A stretch of 64,000 bases of DNA from Synechococcus sp. BIOS-E4-1 (GTDB lineage Bacteria; Cyanobacteriota; Cyanobacteriia; PCC-6307; Cyanobiaceae), in the NCBI RefSeq assembly GCF_014279995.1, contig NZ_CP047935.1, positions 965,243-1,029,242 on the forward strand, given 5' to 3'. The notes under the pieces were generated by a model, which saw nothing but the letters and a program-made list of their open reading frames with translations, did not search any database and was not told the origin of the DNA. Shown piece by piece: positions 29,659-40,488 of this stretch. The position numbers were made by a program, and so were the translations under genes. Position 1 is the first letter of the stretch. The number at the start of each line of letters is the position of its first letter.

Positions 29659-30782
29659 CAGGGTCTCCCCACGCAGAAACACAAGCAGCTGTCCAGCATC
29701 AACGTCGTCGTCTTCGTCATGTGCGCCGTTGGCTGGTGGTGGCGCTGGTCTGTGTCGCCATGCTCGGCCTGCTTGGTCTGACCGCTGTGCGTCGTGATGC
29801 GACCTCCCTGTTGCAACCGGAATCGCTGCTGGAGCTGCTCACCTGGTTCGGGATCGTGCTGGTGGTTGTGGTCGCACTGGTTGGTGTCTATTCGGTGATG
29901 GTGGATTTTGTCTTCTGGGAAGGCTGGATGCATGGTCTTCCAGACCCCAGCCACCTTTTTGCATCGGGCAGCGAGGGCTCTGATCGGCATCGTCACTATG
30001 TCGTCTATCTCGATGGCATTCATCAGAGTGAAGAGAGTCATCCACCGCGTGTGAGCGATTTCCTCAGCTGTCTGCAGGAGTCGATTGCGGATGACACGAT
30101 GCTGGTGAAAGGGATCGAGGCCTACACGATCACCAATGTTGGACTGCGCTCGACCACTTTCGCCGGCTGGTTCTGGCAGCGCCTGTTCGCCCTCCAGGAG
30201 CATCACCCCAATGGTCTGGTTCGCTTCATCTGCGCCTTCTGCGTGCAGGCCAACAACGTGATCAAGGTTGGAATCTCCTCGGATCGCCGTTATGGCCCTG
30301 TGATGAACTACGAGTTGGCATTGAAGATCGCCCGTCGTCTCGATGCGATCGGCTTCCGTCCCCATCAGGCTTCTCGCATCGTCCTCGTCGGTTACAGCGG
30401 AGGTGGAGAGATGGCGATTGGAACGGCTGAGATTCTGCAGCAGCTCTGTCGTGTGAGAGTTCAGGTGATCACGGTCTGTGGCGTCTTCAGCGGCAACGGC
30501 GCGCTCGAGTCTGTCAATGATGTGGCCATGGTGTTGGGCAGCCGAGATCCCGTGGCGGCTCTGGGGCGGATCGCTTATCCCGGTCGTTTGCCCCTGCTTC
30601 CACTCACCAACTGGAATCGCTGGCAACGTCATCACACGCTGCAGCGCTACATGATCGAGGGGATGAGTCACAACGGATCATCCGGTCCATTCTCCACTGC
30701 GTTCCGCGGCTCGGTTGTCGAGGCCATCTGCCAGGAACTGGAGCGTTCGGCGCTCAGTCCTCCGCTGAGAGCTCTCCGTTAA
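29655..30782 (+). CDS. Membrane-anchored alpha/beta hydrolase-like protein
   Basis: A 375-residue protein with two N-terminal membrane segments (VVALVCVAMLGLLGLTA and VLVVVVALVGVYSVMVDF) and a soluble domain with IVLVGYSGGGEMAIGTAEIL, a GxSxGG nucleophile elbow near 250. A His in MIEGMSHNGSS near 340 could complete a triad. It is likely a membrane-bound esterase or lipase of unknown substrate. Its 3' end overlaps the convergent gene by 29 bases. Confidence 0.75.
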   Translation: MTGSPHAETQAAVQHQRRRLRHVRRWLVVALVCVAMLGLLGLTAVRRDATSLLQPESLLELLTWFGIVLVVVVALVGVYSVMVDFVFWEGWMHGLPDPSHLFASGSEGSDRHRHYVVYLDGIHQSEESHPPRVSDFLSCLQESIADDTMLVKGIEAYTITNVGLRSTTFAGWFWQRLFALQEHHPNGLVRFICAFCVQANNVIKVGISSDRRYGPVMNYELALKIARRLDAIGFRPHQASRIVLVGYSGGGEMAIGTAEILQQLCRVRVQVITVCGVFSGNGALESVNDVAMVLGSRDPVAALGRIAYPGRLPLLPLTNWNRWQRHHTLQRYMIEGMSHNGSSGPFSTAFRGSVVEAICQELERSALSPPLRALR

Positions 30783-32223
30783 GAGCGCGCACCAGCGCGA
30801 AAGGGCTGTGTCTTGGCTGGCTTGCTTTCAACCTGCGATGAGCCTCAGGTCGAGACTGGTTGTCGTGAAAGAGGTCCTGGGGCAGCTGGTCCAGGGCGAG
30901 GCGGTAGCGGTTCACGCTGTCGTCGGTCGCTTGCAGACCAGCGTCCAGTTGATGTTGCAACTGGCGGTGCAGTCGCTGACGCCACAGGTCTCCGAGTGTC
31001 AGCGGGAACAGATTGGTTGTGCCCGTGATGGCCTGCTCCAGCAGGGCTGTGGAATCGATGCAGAACCCCAGCGCTCCGTATCCGCCCATATGAAGATGGC
31101 TGAACTGGGCTTCGCTGTTGTGCACTGCCGCCATGAGCTCACAGAGGTCGAGGGTTTCGCCCAGCTGTTCGCCTCTGAGTTCGGTGGCTTGATAGGCAAC
31201 GGTGCCATTGCTCCGGTCGTTCTGCCAGGGACGATGCAGCTCATTGAGGGCCGCCCAGCCATTCAGTCCTTCAACGCCCTGGTAGTACTGCAACAACAGC
31301 GGTGAGCCGCTGGGAGGCTGCAGCTCCATTTCCAGGGAGGAGTGGGGCATCAGTGCCTGGATCTCTTCGCCTGTTGCATCGACCAGAGCGGTTCGATAAG
31401 GCACCGCAAGGGGAATCTGCAGCCATTGCTCCTCCACGCGAGTGCTGGCACCGAGGCCGAAACTGGCCACACTCGTGCGAATCCGAGCGCAAGACTGCCA
31501 TCCCTGGCTGTTCAGATGATTCAACAGCTCACGGCCACTGCTGACGCTTTCGAAGCTGAATGGTTCGGATGCAGTCCCTGCTCTCGGCATTCGGTTACTC
31601 CCCAGCACGTTGAGGATCTGAGCCAGCAGACGGTTGCGCAGTCGTGCAGCTTCTGTCTGCACATTGGGGAGTCCGCGGTTGCTCCAGGTCAGAACCCCTC
31701 CCATGGCACTGATCTTCGCCAAAGTTCCTGAAGACTTCTTTGGCATCACCGGCAATTCCTCCATGGCTTCCGCCGTCATCGACCAGAGCTCCTCGAGGGT
31801 TTGCGGCAGGTCCAGGTTTTGTTCAGCGCTGCCTTTGATCGTTCGCTGATACCAGCGCTCAAGGGCATTGATTGCTGAGGATTTGGAGACTGCGGGCAAC
31901 AAGTGCTGCAGGTCATCGGCCAGGGTTGCTAACAGCAGTGGACTGACCAGATTGTTTTCCAGCAGGCTCCCCAGGCTGCGCAGATGCTCCGGCAGGCTGG
32001 CGCTCTGTCCGCGCCAACGGCGAGGAAGCATCAGTAACAGCGGGATCAAACGTTGATGGTTCAGATCGCTGAGCAGCTCTTTGATAAACGCATCACGACT
32101 GATGCCGCGTCGCAAGCTGCTTTGCTCCAGTGCTTCATCCAGCGCGATCAGAGGCGCGAGATCAGTGCCATCGTCAGCGCAATGGCCCCAGGTTGCACTG
32201 AGCCCGAGCAGATTGTCTGCCAT
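30754..32223 (-). CDS. Conserved hypothetical protein, 489 aa
   Basis: A soluble, mostly helical protein without signal peptide or membrane segment. It starts MADNLLGLSATWGHC and has no motif I recognise; the C-terminal half contains HMGGYGALGFC near 385, a Gly-rich turn after a long Leu/Gln-rich helical part. It is last in the leftward run that begins at thrS, 19 bases after the oligopeptidase gene. Convergent overlap with the hydrolase gene could produce antisense transcripts at both ends. Confidence 0.7.
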   Translation of the reverse strand: MADNLLGLSATWGHCADDGTDLAPLIALDEALEQSSLRRGISRDAFIKELLSDLNHQRLIPLLLMLPRRWRGQSASLPEHLRSLGSLLENNLVSPLLLATLADDLQHLLPAVSKSSAINALERWYQRTIKGSAEQNLDLPQTLEELWSMTAEAMEELPVMPKKSSGTLAKISAMGGVLTWSNRGLPNVQTEAARLRNRLLAQILNVLGSNRMPRAGTASEPFSFESVSSGRELLNHLNSQGWQSCARIRTSVASFGLGASTRVEEQWLQIPLAVPYRTALVDATGEEIQALMPHSSLEMELQPPSGSPLLLQYYQGVEGLNGWAALNELHRPWQNDRSNGTVAYQATELRGEQLGETLDLCELMAAVHNSEAQFSHLHMGGYGALGFCIDSTALLEQAITGTTNLFPLTLGDLWRQRLHRQLQHQLDAGLQATDDSVNRYRLALDQLPQDLFHDNQSRPEAHRRLKASQPRHSPFALVRALNGELSAED

Positions 32224-32242
32224 GGCTCAGGCCTCAATCTGA

Positions 32243-34360
32243 TCAGGACGCCGAGACCGCCAGGCCGGTATGGCGGATGAGCGCAGCGCTGGTGGCGTCC
32301 CTGCCGCGGAAGCGTCGATAGACCTCGGCGGGCCGCAGACTGCCACCAAGGCTGAGGACCGTGTTGCGGAAACGTTCACCTGTGGCAGCGACGTCATCGT
32401 CTTTCTCCAGACCCACTTCCTCAAAGGCGGCAAATGCATCGGCGCTGAGCACCTCGGCCCATTTGTAGGAGTAATAGCCAGCGGCGTATCCGCCGGCAAA
32501 GATGTGGCCAAATGCGCAGAGGAAGCGGTCTTCCTCCACCGGTTGCAGCACGCTGGTGGTTTCAGCGATGCGGCGACGGAACGCATCCGGACTGATCTTC
32601 AGATCCGGGGTCCATTGGCTGTGGAGGCGCAGATCTGTCAGGGCGAAATGCACCTGCCGAAGCGTGCCATTCCCCTGCATGAAGGTGCGGCTGCTGCAGA
32701 GCTTCTGATAATCGGCCTCCGGTAGTGGCTCGCCCGTCTGCCAGTGGCGGGCCATCCCCATCAGGGTGCTTCGATCGAGACACCAGTTCTCCATGAACTG
32801 GCTGGGAAGCTCCACGGCGTCCCATTCCACGTTGTTGATGCCAGCCGCTTCCGGATGCTCAACCGTGGTGAGCATGTGCTGGAGGCCGTGACCAAATTCA
32901 TGGAAGAGGGTTTCCACCTCCTCGAAGCTCATCAGGCTGGGCGTGTCGCCTGAGGGAGGTGTCTGATTGCAGATCAGGTATGCCACCGGCAGGGTGAGAT
33001 CACCGTCGGCATTGCGCTGACGGCTCAGGCACTCATCCATCCATGCACCGCCGCGCTTGCTGGCGGGACGGCTGAAAGGGTCCAGATAAAAGGCCGCCAG
33101 ATGCTCGCCGCTGCAGTCCATCACTCGGAAGAAGCGCACATCCTCATGCCAGATGGGCGCCTCACCGTCTGCGGGCTTGATACGGATGCTGAACAGGCGT
33201 TCGCAGAGGCTGAACAGCCCCTCGAGCACCTGGGGGAGCGGGAACCAGGGACGCAGGGCTTCCTGATCGAGATCAAAACGTTCGCGTCTGAGCTGTTCCG
33301 CCCAGTGGCTCACATCCCACGGGGCCAGTGCATCGGCTTCGGCGGCACCATGACTCAGGGCGCATTCACGCAATTCCTGGAGCTCGTTCTGAGCCACAGG
33401 CATCGCCGAGGATCTCAGCTCTTCCAGCAGTGACTCAACAGCTGAAATATCATCCGCCATCTTGGAGGCAAGGCTGAGCTCCGCCCAGTTGGCGTACCCG
33501 AGCCGTGATGCCTGCTCACGCCGCAGCTGCAGGATTTCCTCGATCAGCGGTGCGTTATCCAGATCGCCATGGCTGGCTCTGCTCACGTGTGCTTTGTAGA
33601 GGGTCTCGCGCAGGTTTCGGTCCTTGGCGTGGGTGATGACCGGGATGTAACGCGGCATGTCCAGACCCAGACGCCAGGGACCTTCGGCAGCGGTTGGTGC
33701 TGAACCGTCAGCTGACTGATCCCCAGCTTCAGCTGCAGCTGAAGCGAGAATTGCCAGGGCACGGTCGGGAACCCCCTCAAGCTGTTCACGTTTGTGGATC
33801 ACCAGATTCCATGTCTGCGTGGCATCCAGCACGTGATTGCTGAAACTGGTCGAGAGAGCGGCCAGCCGCTCACTTGTGCTGTTGAAATCAGCTTGCTCAG
33901 CCCCTCGCAGGCCCACTCCGCGATGCTGCATCGAGAGAAGTTCAGCGTCGAGGATGCGTGTTTGTGTGCCGTCCAGCGGTTGAGCGGGGGATGTTTTCAG
34001 TCTGCTGAGCGCTTCGTGCAGAACCTGGCTCTGGCCGAGGCGATTGCTGAAGCGCACCACCTCGGGTTGCTGTTTTGCATGGGCCTCACGTAGCTCAGGA
34101 GTGTTGCGGACACCGGTGAGATGACTCACCACTCCCCAGCTCCAGCGCAACCGCTCACCAAGCTGATGCAGTCTGGGCATCAGCTCGTCCCAGCTCAGCG
34201 GTGATGCTGCGGCGAGGCGCTGCTGCAGCGATGTTTCCAGAGTTTCCAGCTGATCGTTCAGCGTGGTCAGCAAGACAGGAATTTCCTTGTTGACCTGCTC
34301 AGCATCGATGGCCTCAAAGCGAGGAAGACCTTTGCCGCGCAACAGTTCTGGGGTACTCAT
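32243..34360 (-). CDS. prlC: M3-family oligopeptidase A
   Basis: A zinc metallopeptidase of 705 residues that degrades short peptides in the cytoplasm, including cleaved signal peptides. The zinc site ETLFHEFGHGLQHML lies near residue 485, with the third ligand Glu in NNVEWDAVELPSQFMENW downstream. Length matches oligopeptidase A. It starts seven bases after ndhD ends on the same strand. Confidence 0.93.
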   Translation of the reverse strand: MSTPELLRGKGLPRFEAIDAEQVNKEIPVLLTTLNDQLETLETSLQQRLAAASPLSWDELMPRLHQLGERLRWSWGVVSHLTGVRNTPELREAHAKQQPEVVRFSNRLGQSQVLHEALSRLKTSPAQPLDGTQTRILDAELLSMQHRGVGLRGAEQADFNSTSERLAALSTSFSNHVLDATQTWNLVIHKREQLEGVPDRALAILASAAAEAGDQSADGSAPTAAEGPWRLGLDMPRYIPVITHAKDRNLRETLYKAHVSRASHGDLDNAPLIEEILQLRREQASRLGYANWAELSLASKMADDISAVESLLEELRSSAMPVAQNELQELRECALSHGAAEADALAPWDVSHWAEQLRRERFDLDQEALRPWFPLPQVLEGLFSLCERLFSIRIKPADGEAPIWHEDVRFFRVMDCSGEHLAAFYLDPFSRPASKRGGAWMDECLSRQRNADGDLTLPVAYLICNQTPPSGDTPSLMSFEEVETLFHEFGHGLQHMLTTVEHPEAAGINNVEWDAVELPSQFMENWCLDRSTLMGMARHWQTGEPLPEADYQKLCSSRTFMQGNGTLRQVHFALTDLRLHSQWTPDLKISPDAFRRRIAETTSVLQPVEEDRFLCAFGHIFAGGYAAGYYSYKWAEVLSADAFAAFEEVGLEKDDDVAATGERFRNTVLSLGGSLRPAEVYRRFRGRDATSAALIRHTGLAVSAS

Positions 34361-34366
34361 GGGTGA

Positions 34367-35938
34367 TCAGCCGGTGGGGAGAAGGGCGCGGGCAGCAATA
34401 ACCGTGTGACTTGCCAGATCGGAGGCAAGGGCATCGGTGGATGCTTCATAGAGATCCATGGCGATCCGAGGCCAGAAACCGATCACCAGTGTTGGGACAA
34501 GCAGGGTGAGTCCGATCACCGCTTCCCGAGGGCGCATGTCCTTCACGAAAGCGAGTGCGGGAATGCGTGGTCCGAAAAACACTCTCCGGCACATGGACAA
34601 CAGGTAGATGGGAGTGAGGACGAGCCCGATGGCCGCCAGCACGATGGTCGTGACTCTGAAAAAGGTGGTGAAGCTTTCCTGACTTGTGATGCCGAGGAAC
34701 ACTGTGATTTCGCTGATGAAGCCGCTCATGCCCGGTAGGGCCAGTGAGGCTAGGGAGCTGGCAAGGAAAAAAGCGAATGTGATCGGCAGCGCCTTGGCCA
34801 GGCCTCCCATGTTGGGGATCGAGAGGGTCTTGGTGCGTTCGTAGAAGCAACCCGTGACGAAGAACATCGCTGCCGCGATCAGACCATGGCTGATCATCTG
34901 CAGCATGGCTCCACTCAGGCCGAGAGCATCGACGGCGCCGATCCCCACCAGCACGAAGCCCATGTGACTGACTGAGCTGCAGGCGATCCTGCGCTTCACA
35001 TTGTCCTGGGCAAAGGCGTTGAGAGCGCCATAAACGATGTTGACAATCCCGAGAATGATCAGAGCTGGTGCAAGCACCAAATGGGCTTCCGGCAGCATCT
35101 GCACGTTGAAGCGCAGCAGCGCGTAACCGCCCATCTTGAGCAGAACCCCGGCAAGCAACATGGAGACGGGAGCATTCGCTTCACCGTGGGCATCCGGAAG
35201 CCAGGTGTGCAGAGGGAAAATCGGCAATTTCACACCGAATCCCACCAGGAAACCCAGGTAGCAGAGCAGGCCGAAGCTGCCTCCGGGAGAGCGCTGGGCC
35301 ATCTCAGTCATGTTGAGGCTGAAGCTGTCACCGGAATTGGCGATGGCCAGCCCACTGATCAGGATCAACAGAGATGCCAGCGCTGTGTAGAGAATGAATT
35401 TGGTTGCCGCGTACTGACGGTTCTGACCGCCCCAGATGGCAATCAGCAGGTACACCGGCACCAGTTCCAGCTCCCAGGCCAGGAAGAACAGCAGGAAGTC
35501 CTGGGACAGAAACACCAGGGCCTGCGCTGAGGCCTGGACAAGCAGAAGTGCGAAATAGAGCCTCGATTTATGGGTGATATTCCAGCTGGCGGCAACGGTC
35601 AGCAGCGTGACCAGACCGCTGAGCACAACAAGTGGAGCTGACAGTCCGTCCGCTCCAAGGGACCACTCCAGGCCGATTGCGGGCACCCAACTGACCCGTT
35701 CCACCAGCTGGAGTTGACTCTCCAGCGGGTCGTAGTGACGGCTGAACGCAATGATCATCAGGCCGAGATCCGCCAGCAGGACGGCAATCGTGAGATTGCG
35801 TGGGATCGGCGAAGTGTTCTGGTCTTCCCCTGGGAGAAGCGGCATCAACAGCGCTGCTGCTGCAGGAAGCAGCACGATCAGCGAAAGCCAGGGGAACCCT
35901 GCGTCGGACGCAGCCGTCAGCGGCAGGTTGGCGTCCAT
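34367..35938 (-). CDS. ndhD: NAD(P)H dehydrogenase-1 subunit 4 (NdhD)
   Basis: NdhD is a proton-pumping, antiporter-like subunit of the thylakoid NDH-1 complex, used for respiration and cyclic electron flow. The 523 residues form about 14 membrane segments, with the conserved Glu in [20 protein letters not shown] near 135 and Lys/His residues in [20 protein letters not shown] near 225. Length is normal for the chain. Cyanobacteria carry several NdhD forms; I cannot say from this sequence whether it is the respiratory or a CO2-uptake type. It lies between thrB and the oligopeptidase. Confidence 0.93.
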   Translation of the reverse strand: MDANLPLTAASDAGFPWLSLIVLLPAAAALLMPLLPGEDQNTSPIPRNLTIAVLLADLGLMIIAFSRHYDPLESQLQLVERVSWVPAIGLEWSLGADGLSAPLVVLSGLVTLLTVAASWNITHKSRLYFALLLVQASAQALVFLSQDFLLFFLAWELELVPVYLLIAIWGGQNRQYAATKFILYTALASLLILISGLAIANSGDSFSLNMTEMAQRSPGGSFGLLCYLGFLVGFGVKLPIFPLHTWLPDAHGEANAPVSMLLAGVLLKMGGYALLRFNVQMLPEAHLVLAPALIILGIVNIVYGALNAFAQDNVKRRIACSSVSHMGFVLVGIGAVDALGLSGAMLQMISHGLIAAAMFFVTGCFYERTKTLSIPNMGGLAKALPITFAFFLASSLASLALPGMSGFISEITVFLGITSQESFTTFFRVTTIVLAAIGLVLTPIYLLSMCRRVFFGPRIPALAFVKDMRPREAVIGLTLLVPTLVIGFWPRIAMDLYEASTDALASDLASHTVIAARALLPTG

Positions 35939-36010
35939 GAGACTCCCCGGATTGTGATTGAACTTATCAGCCCCGAGGCCTCTCCTGAGTACTTCTACCC
36001 AGCTCTGAGC

Positions 36011-36958
36011 TCAGCCTGCGTCCTTGGGCTGCCAGTGACTGCCTGCTGTTTGCAGGCTGAGCAGCGGTGCGCGACTGGCAACGCCCACGGATTCCCATGC
36101 CTTCACCATCGCCTGGCTGACGGCTGCACCATGCTCTTCGCAACAGAGAGCCAGAATGCTTGGGCCGGCACCACTGATGGCGCATCCCCAGGCTCCTGCA
36201 GCAAGCGCGGCTTCCTTGACTTCCTGTCCGCCCTTGATCAATCGCCAGCGATAGGGCTCATGCAGCCTGTCGTGCATTCCATCTGCGATCAGGTCGCCAT
36301 TCCCTGTGCGCAATCCCTGGAGCAGCAGTGTCAGTGCCCCCAGGTTGACCACCGCATCGCTGATCGGCACAGCCTTGGGCATCGCACGACGGGCTTCACT
36401 GGTGCTCAGTCGTATCGCTGGAATCGCCACAACGGCCTTGATGCTGTTCATCCATTCGCAGCGCACAACCCGCCAGCGTTGTGAGGCGGCCTTGGCCGTC
36501 ATGCAGAGGCCGCCGAGCAGCGAGGGAACGACATTGTCGGGATGCCCTTCGATATCGATCGCAAGCTCCAGCAGTTTTTCCCGACTCAGAGGCTCTCCCA
36601 CCAGCGCGTTGGCTCCTACAAGCCCTGCCACGATTGCCGTGGCGCTGCTGCCCAGTCCTCTTGCTGGAGGCACGGCGAGACGTACTCTTGCCTCAAGAGC
36701 AACTGGTTCTTCTCCGGCCGCTTTCCAGACGCGTTGAGCAGCTCTATACACGAGATTTTCAGCACCGCCTCGCAGGTGAGATCCCTCCTGTCCTTCGATA
36801 ATCAGCTCAAAACGTTCTCCATGGCCCTCGATGCGCCGCATCGTGAAGCGATTGTTGAGATCCAGTGCGGCGCCAAGGCAGTCAAAGCCTGGCCCGATGT
36901 TGGCGGTGGTGGCTGGTACATCCACCACCACGGTCTGGCCTATGCGCGGCTGCGCCAT
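36011..36958 (-). CDS. thrB: Homoserine kinase
   Basis: ThrB phosphorylates homoserine on the way to threonine. The 315 residues begin with PATTANIGPGFDCLG and carry the GHMP ATP motif PPARGLGSSATAIVAGL near 95. Length is normal. It follows glk by 14 bases. With thrS further up the same run, two threonine-linked genes share one transcription direction, which may be coincidental. Confidence 0.95.
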   Translation of the reverse strand: MAQPRIGQTVVVDVPATTANIGPGFDCLGAALDLNNRFTMRRIEGHGERFELIIEGQEGSHLRGGAENLVYRAAQRVWKAAGEEPVALEARVRLAVPPARGLGSSATAIVAGLVGANALVGEPLSREKLLELAIDIEGHPDNVVPSLLGGLCMTAKAASQRWRVVRCEWMNSIKAVVAIPAIRLSTSEARRAMPKAVPISDAVVNLGALTLLLQGLRTGNGDLIADGMHDRLHEPYRWRLIKGGQEVKEAALAAGAWGCAISGAGPSILALCCEEHGAAVSQAMVKAWESVGVASRAPLLSLQTAGSHWQPKDAG

Positions 36959-36972
36959 CCCTGCTGCTCTGC

Positions 36973-38049
36973 TCAGGCCAGTGTCCCACCCGACTCCAAG
37001 AGATCACGTGCACGGCAAGCCGCGCTGAACAATCCGGCCTCCGGATCAATGACCGCACGGATGGTCATTCCCTCGATCAGAGATCGAAATCGTCCTTTGG
37101 ACCGCAATGGCTCAAGAAACTGCCTGGAACCCAGTCCATCCAGGTTTTTCGGGGCCGTTCCCCCTCCGATCCAGAGACCTCCGATACAGAGCTCCTGGAG
37201 CGCCAGGTCACCAGCGACGGATCCATAGGCTCCCAGCCAGAGTTTCATGGCTTCGCCAGCGAGATGATCACCGTTTGCGGCTGCTTTGCCTGTGCAGGAC
37301 GGGAGATCTTGATAGCCGGGTTGATCGGCAGACAGGGTGCGCCAGGCGTGGGCCTGAGCCATCAGAAAATGCTCGATCCCCGACTGACGATGGAGCAGCC
37401 AATTCATCACATGCCCCAGTCCTGTGCCACTGACAATCCGCTCGATGGACAACCGTGGCAGTTCAAGGTCCTGCTTCAGCCACTGAGCTAATTCCCATTC
37501 CGCCTCGTTGCGCGGTGCAAATTCCCTGTGTCCGCCTTCGCTGGGTATGGCAAGCCAGCCGTTCGGAGTGGGTAGTCCGCGCGCCATGCCGAGGCCGGTT
37601 CCCGCACCGAGAATGGCCACAGGTCCGTTTTCGGCACCGGCAGGTGCGGGAGTCGAACGGTCGCGTCCCATCTGCAACACGACCTGTTGCTCGTGACTGA
37701 AATGGGAAAGCCCATGGATCAGTACAGAGAAGTCATTGACCAGCTCCAGGTGTTGCAACCCCGTTGCAGCGGATAAGGACGTCTGACTCATCTGCCAGGG
37801 CAGATTGGTGAGCTTCGCGCTGCCCTGATGCACAGGCCCGGCAACGGCAATGCAGCTGGTGGTTGGCCTTGGCAGCTCGGCAGGTGTCTGATCCAGAAAA
37901 TGCTTGAGCATCGACTCGAGATCGTGCCAATCCGCTGATTTGTAGCGGTGGCTGTGCTCTTTCTTGAGCTGCCCATCAATTTCCCTGTAGATGCTCAGGA
38001 GTGTCTTTGTGCCTCCAAGATCGCCTGCCAGGTAGGTCTTGGCTGCCAT
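36973..38049 (-). CDS. glk: Glucokinase
   Basis: Glk phosphorylates glucose at C6. The 358 residues begin with YLAGDLGGTKTLLSIY (phosphate loop) and contain CIAVAGPVHQGSAKLTNLPW near 88 and AILGAGTGLGMARGL near 145, as in the bacterial Glk (not ROK) family. Length is close to the usual 320-360. It is followed by thrB. Together with the ROK kinase it provides two candidate hexokinase activities in the window. Confidence 0.92.
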   Translation of the reverse strand: MAAKTYLAGDLGGTKTLLSIYREIDGQLKKEHSHRYKSADWHDLESMLKHFLDQTPAELPRPTTSCIAVAGPVHQGSAKLTNLPWQMSQTSLSAATGLQHLELVNDFSVLIHGLSHFSHEQQVVLQMGRDRSTPAPAGAENGPVAILGAGTGLGMARGLPTPNGWLAIPSEGGHREFAPRNEAEWELAQWLKQDLELPRLSIERIVSGTGLGHVMNWLLHRQSGIEHFLMAQAHAWRTLSADQPGYQDLPSCTGKAAANGDHLAGEAMKLWLGAYGSVAGDLALQELCIGGLWIGGGTAPKNLDGLGSRQFLEPLRSKGRFRSLIEGMTIRAVIDPEAGLFSAACRARDLLESGGTLA

Positions 38050-38140
38050 GGCTACGGATCAAGCCTGCTGTCTTCAGGCTGGAGCTCACGCCGAAACTCG
38101 GCAACCAATTGGGATCACCCAGCTCAAGGATGGAGAAGCC

Positions 38141-38527
38141 TCAGGTGGTCGACTCGAAGAAATCCAGGGGCAGCGGCCCCCAGGTCACGCTTGGCTCGGT
38201 GTTGTCATAGCCGTGACCGCTGATCAGGATTCCTTCCCCGAGACCATGCTCGATGCGCATCCTGGCGGTCAATGTCTGTTGGTTGGCCTTGAGATAAACC
38301 GGTCCTTCCAGTGCGGGATCAGCGATGAGCTCGTGAGCGGCCCAGCCCTGATGTTGTTCAAGCTGGCGAAGTGATTCGACAGCCTGATCAGCCGTTAACG
38401 CCATGATCCCAGCTGTGAACCATCGATAAAGAGTCATTTGTTCCTGAAGATCTGGAATTAATAAGGCCCTCTCATTCGCACTGAGTATTGGTGCAGTCCT
38501 TAACCGGTTTAAGTCACTCAGCTTCAT
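38141..38527 (-). CDS. DUF1824 family protein
   Basis: A 128-residue protein typical of cyanobacteria, of unknown function. It begins [20 protein letters not shown] and has the family's YRWFTAGIMALTADQAVESL and closing GHGYDNTEPSVTWGPLPLDFF. Its ATG shares one base with the thrS stop (TAATG), implying coupled translation. The first third is AT-rich like thrS while the rest has core composition, so a composition boundary runs inside this gene. Confidence 0.8.
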   Translation of the reverse strand: MKLSDLNRLRTAPILSANERALLIPDLQEQMTLYRWFTAGIMALTADQAVESLRQLEQHQGWAAHELIADPALEGPVYLKANQQTLTARMRIEHGLGEGILISGHGYDNTEPSVTWGPLPLDFFESTT

Positions 38528-40461
38528 TAATCCACTGCTTTGACAAGAGGATCTTCTGATTTTTTGGTGTTTGCGTTATTGCAGTAATCGATCAATTCGT
38601 TAACAGATATTTCCCCAAGATCACCATTTTTTCTGCTTCGAAGGCTGACTGTGTTGTTTTCGGCTTCTTTGGCTCCGATCACTGCCAACACAGGGATTTT
38701 GGATTTTTCTCCATTGCGGATTAATTTGCCAAGGCGCTCCCCTGATTCATCGACCGTGGCGGAAATACCCTGATTGAGTAACTGTTTCTGGACCGTTTCA
38801 GAGAAGTTTCTCGCATCATCACTCACTGGAAGGATTCTGATTTGTTCTGGTGCAAGCCAGAACGGGAATTCACCGGCATAGTTTTCAATCAGAATGCCGA
38901 TGAAGCGTTCGAAACTGCCGAGAACTGCTCTGTGAAGCATTACGGGTGTATGGCGTAATCCATCTTCCCCAATGAAGCTTGCATCGAGACGGTCAGGCAT
39001 TGAGAAGTCGACCTGGATTGTTCCGCACTGCCATACCCTTCCTAAGCAGTCTTGTAAAGAGAATTCGATTTTGGGGCCATAGAAAGCTCCTTCTCCTGGA
39101 TACAACTCCCATTCCAGGTTTTTATTGTCTAATGCCTCTTGGAGTGCTTTTTCGGATTTGTCCCAGACTTCATCGCTACCCACTCTCTTTTCAGGACGTG
39201 TAGATAATTTGATTGAAATCGTGTCAAATCCAAGTGTTTTGTAGACGTCAAATACAAGGTCGATGAAGTTGGAAACCTCGGACTGAACTTGGTCTTCTGA
39301 GCAAAAAATATGCCCATCATCCTGAACGAAGTTTCTGACCCTCATCAATCCATGAAGTGTTCCTGATGGCTCGTTTCTGTGGCATGAGCCAAATTCGGAA
39401 AGTCTGACTGGCAAGTCTTTATAACTACGTAATCCCTGGTTGAAGATTTGAACATGACACGGGCAGTTCATTGGCTTAACCGCGTAGTCTCTGTTTTCAG
39501 AGGAGGTTGTGAACATGTCTTCTTTAAACTTGTCCCAATGTCCTGATTTCTCCCACAAGGTTCTGTCAACAATCTGAGGAGTGCTGATTTCTTGGTAGCC
39601 AGCTTCTCTTAGTCGTCTTCGGATGAATTGTTGGAGCTTTTGATAGATAGCCCATCCCGGTGGGTGCCAGAACACCATTCCTGGTGCATTGTCCTGGATG
39701 TGAAACAGCGAGAGCTGACGACCGAGGCGTCGGTGATCTCTTTTTTCGGCTTCTTCGAGCTGTTTTAAGTGCGATTTGAGTTCTTTCTCTGTACTCCAGG
39801 CAGTTCCATAGATTCTTTGGAGCATCTGGTTTTTGGAGTCACCTCTCCAATAAGCACCAGACACCTTCATTAATTTGAAATGTCGCAAGTGTCTTGTATT
39901 GGGGACATGAGGCCCGCGGCACATGTCTGTGTATTCCTCATGGTGGTAGAGCTTGATTATCTCGCCATCGGGTATTTCTTCAACAATTTCCAGTTTGTAT
40001 GGCTCTTCTCTGGATTCGAATGCTTGTTTTGCCTGGTTGCGATTCACTACCTCAACATTCACTTCGTAGTCTTTTGCAATCAGTTCTTTCATTCGCTGTT
40101 CTATGGCTTCTAAGTCTTCCGGGGTGAAGGGTTTGTCATAGGCAATGTCATAATAAAATCCGTCTTTAATGACAGGACCAATCGCCATACGAGCTTCTGG
40201 GTAAAGCTGTTTGACCGCATGTCCTACGAGATGAGCAAATGAATGTCTTATGATGTCAATTCCTTCAGCATCTTTTGCTGTTAACAGACGTAGGTCAACA
40301 TCCTTTTCGATAGGCATAGCCATATCCAAGGATTCACCGTCAACGACTCCTGCGACAGCTGCTTTTGCCAGTCCGGGGCCGATTGATGCAGCGACGTCTG
40401 CGATGGTGACTGGCCCGTCAAAACTTTTGGTGGTTCCGTTTGGAAGAGTGACGACGGGCAT
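38527..40461 (-). CDS. thrS: Threonyl-tRNA synthetase
   Basis: ThrS charges tRNA-Thr. The 644 residues contain an N-terminal TGS domain ([10 protein letters not shown]...), the editing domain with the HLVGH motif near 95, the class II core with the zinc-site Cys in [10 protein letters not shown] near 335, and a C-terminal anticodon domain. An open frame extends 35 codons upstream but starts in the TGS-less region, so the ATG at 40461 is used. The gene is clearly AT-richer than its neighbours (sampled lines about 42-45 percent GC against about 60 percent in ndhD). Confidence 0.96.
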   Translation of the reverse strand: MPVVTLPNGTTKSFDGPVTIADVAASIGPGLAKAAVAGVVDGESLDMAMPIEKDVDLRLLTAKDAEGIDIIRHSFAHLVGHAVKQLYPEARMAIGPVIKDGFYYDIAYDKPFTPEDLEAIEQRMKELIAKDYEVNVEVVNRNQAKQAFESREEPYKLEIVEEIPDGEIIKLYHHEEYTDMCRGPHVPNTRHLRHFKLMKVSGAYWRGDSKNQMLQRIYGTAWSTEKELKSHLKQLEEAEKRDHRRLGRQLSLFHIQDNAPGMVFWHPPGWAIYQKLQQFIRRRLREAGYQEISTPQIVDRTLWEKSGHWDKFKEDMFTTSSENRDYAVKPMNCPCHVQIFNQGLRSYKDLPVRLSEFGSCHRNEPSGTLHGLMRVRNFVQDDGHIFCSEDQVQSEVSNFIDLVFDVYKTLGFDTISIKLSTRPEKRVGSDEVWDKSEKALQEALDNKNLEWELYPGEGAFYGPKIEFSLQDCLGRVWQCGTIQVDFSMPDRLDASFIGEDGLRHTPVMLHRAVLGSFERFIGILIENYAGEFPFWLAPEQIRILPVSDDARNFSETVQKQLLNQGISATVDESGERLGKLIRNGEKSKIPVLAVIGAKEAENNTVSLRSRKNGDLGEISVNELIDYCNNANTKKSEDPLVKAVD

Positions 40462-40488
40462 GGATGCTTGAGTCCTGAGATCTGATCG

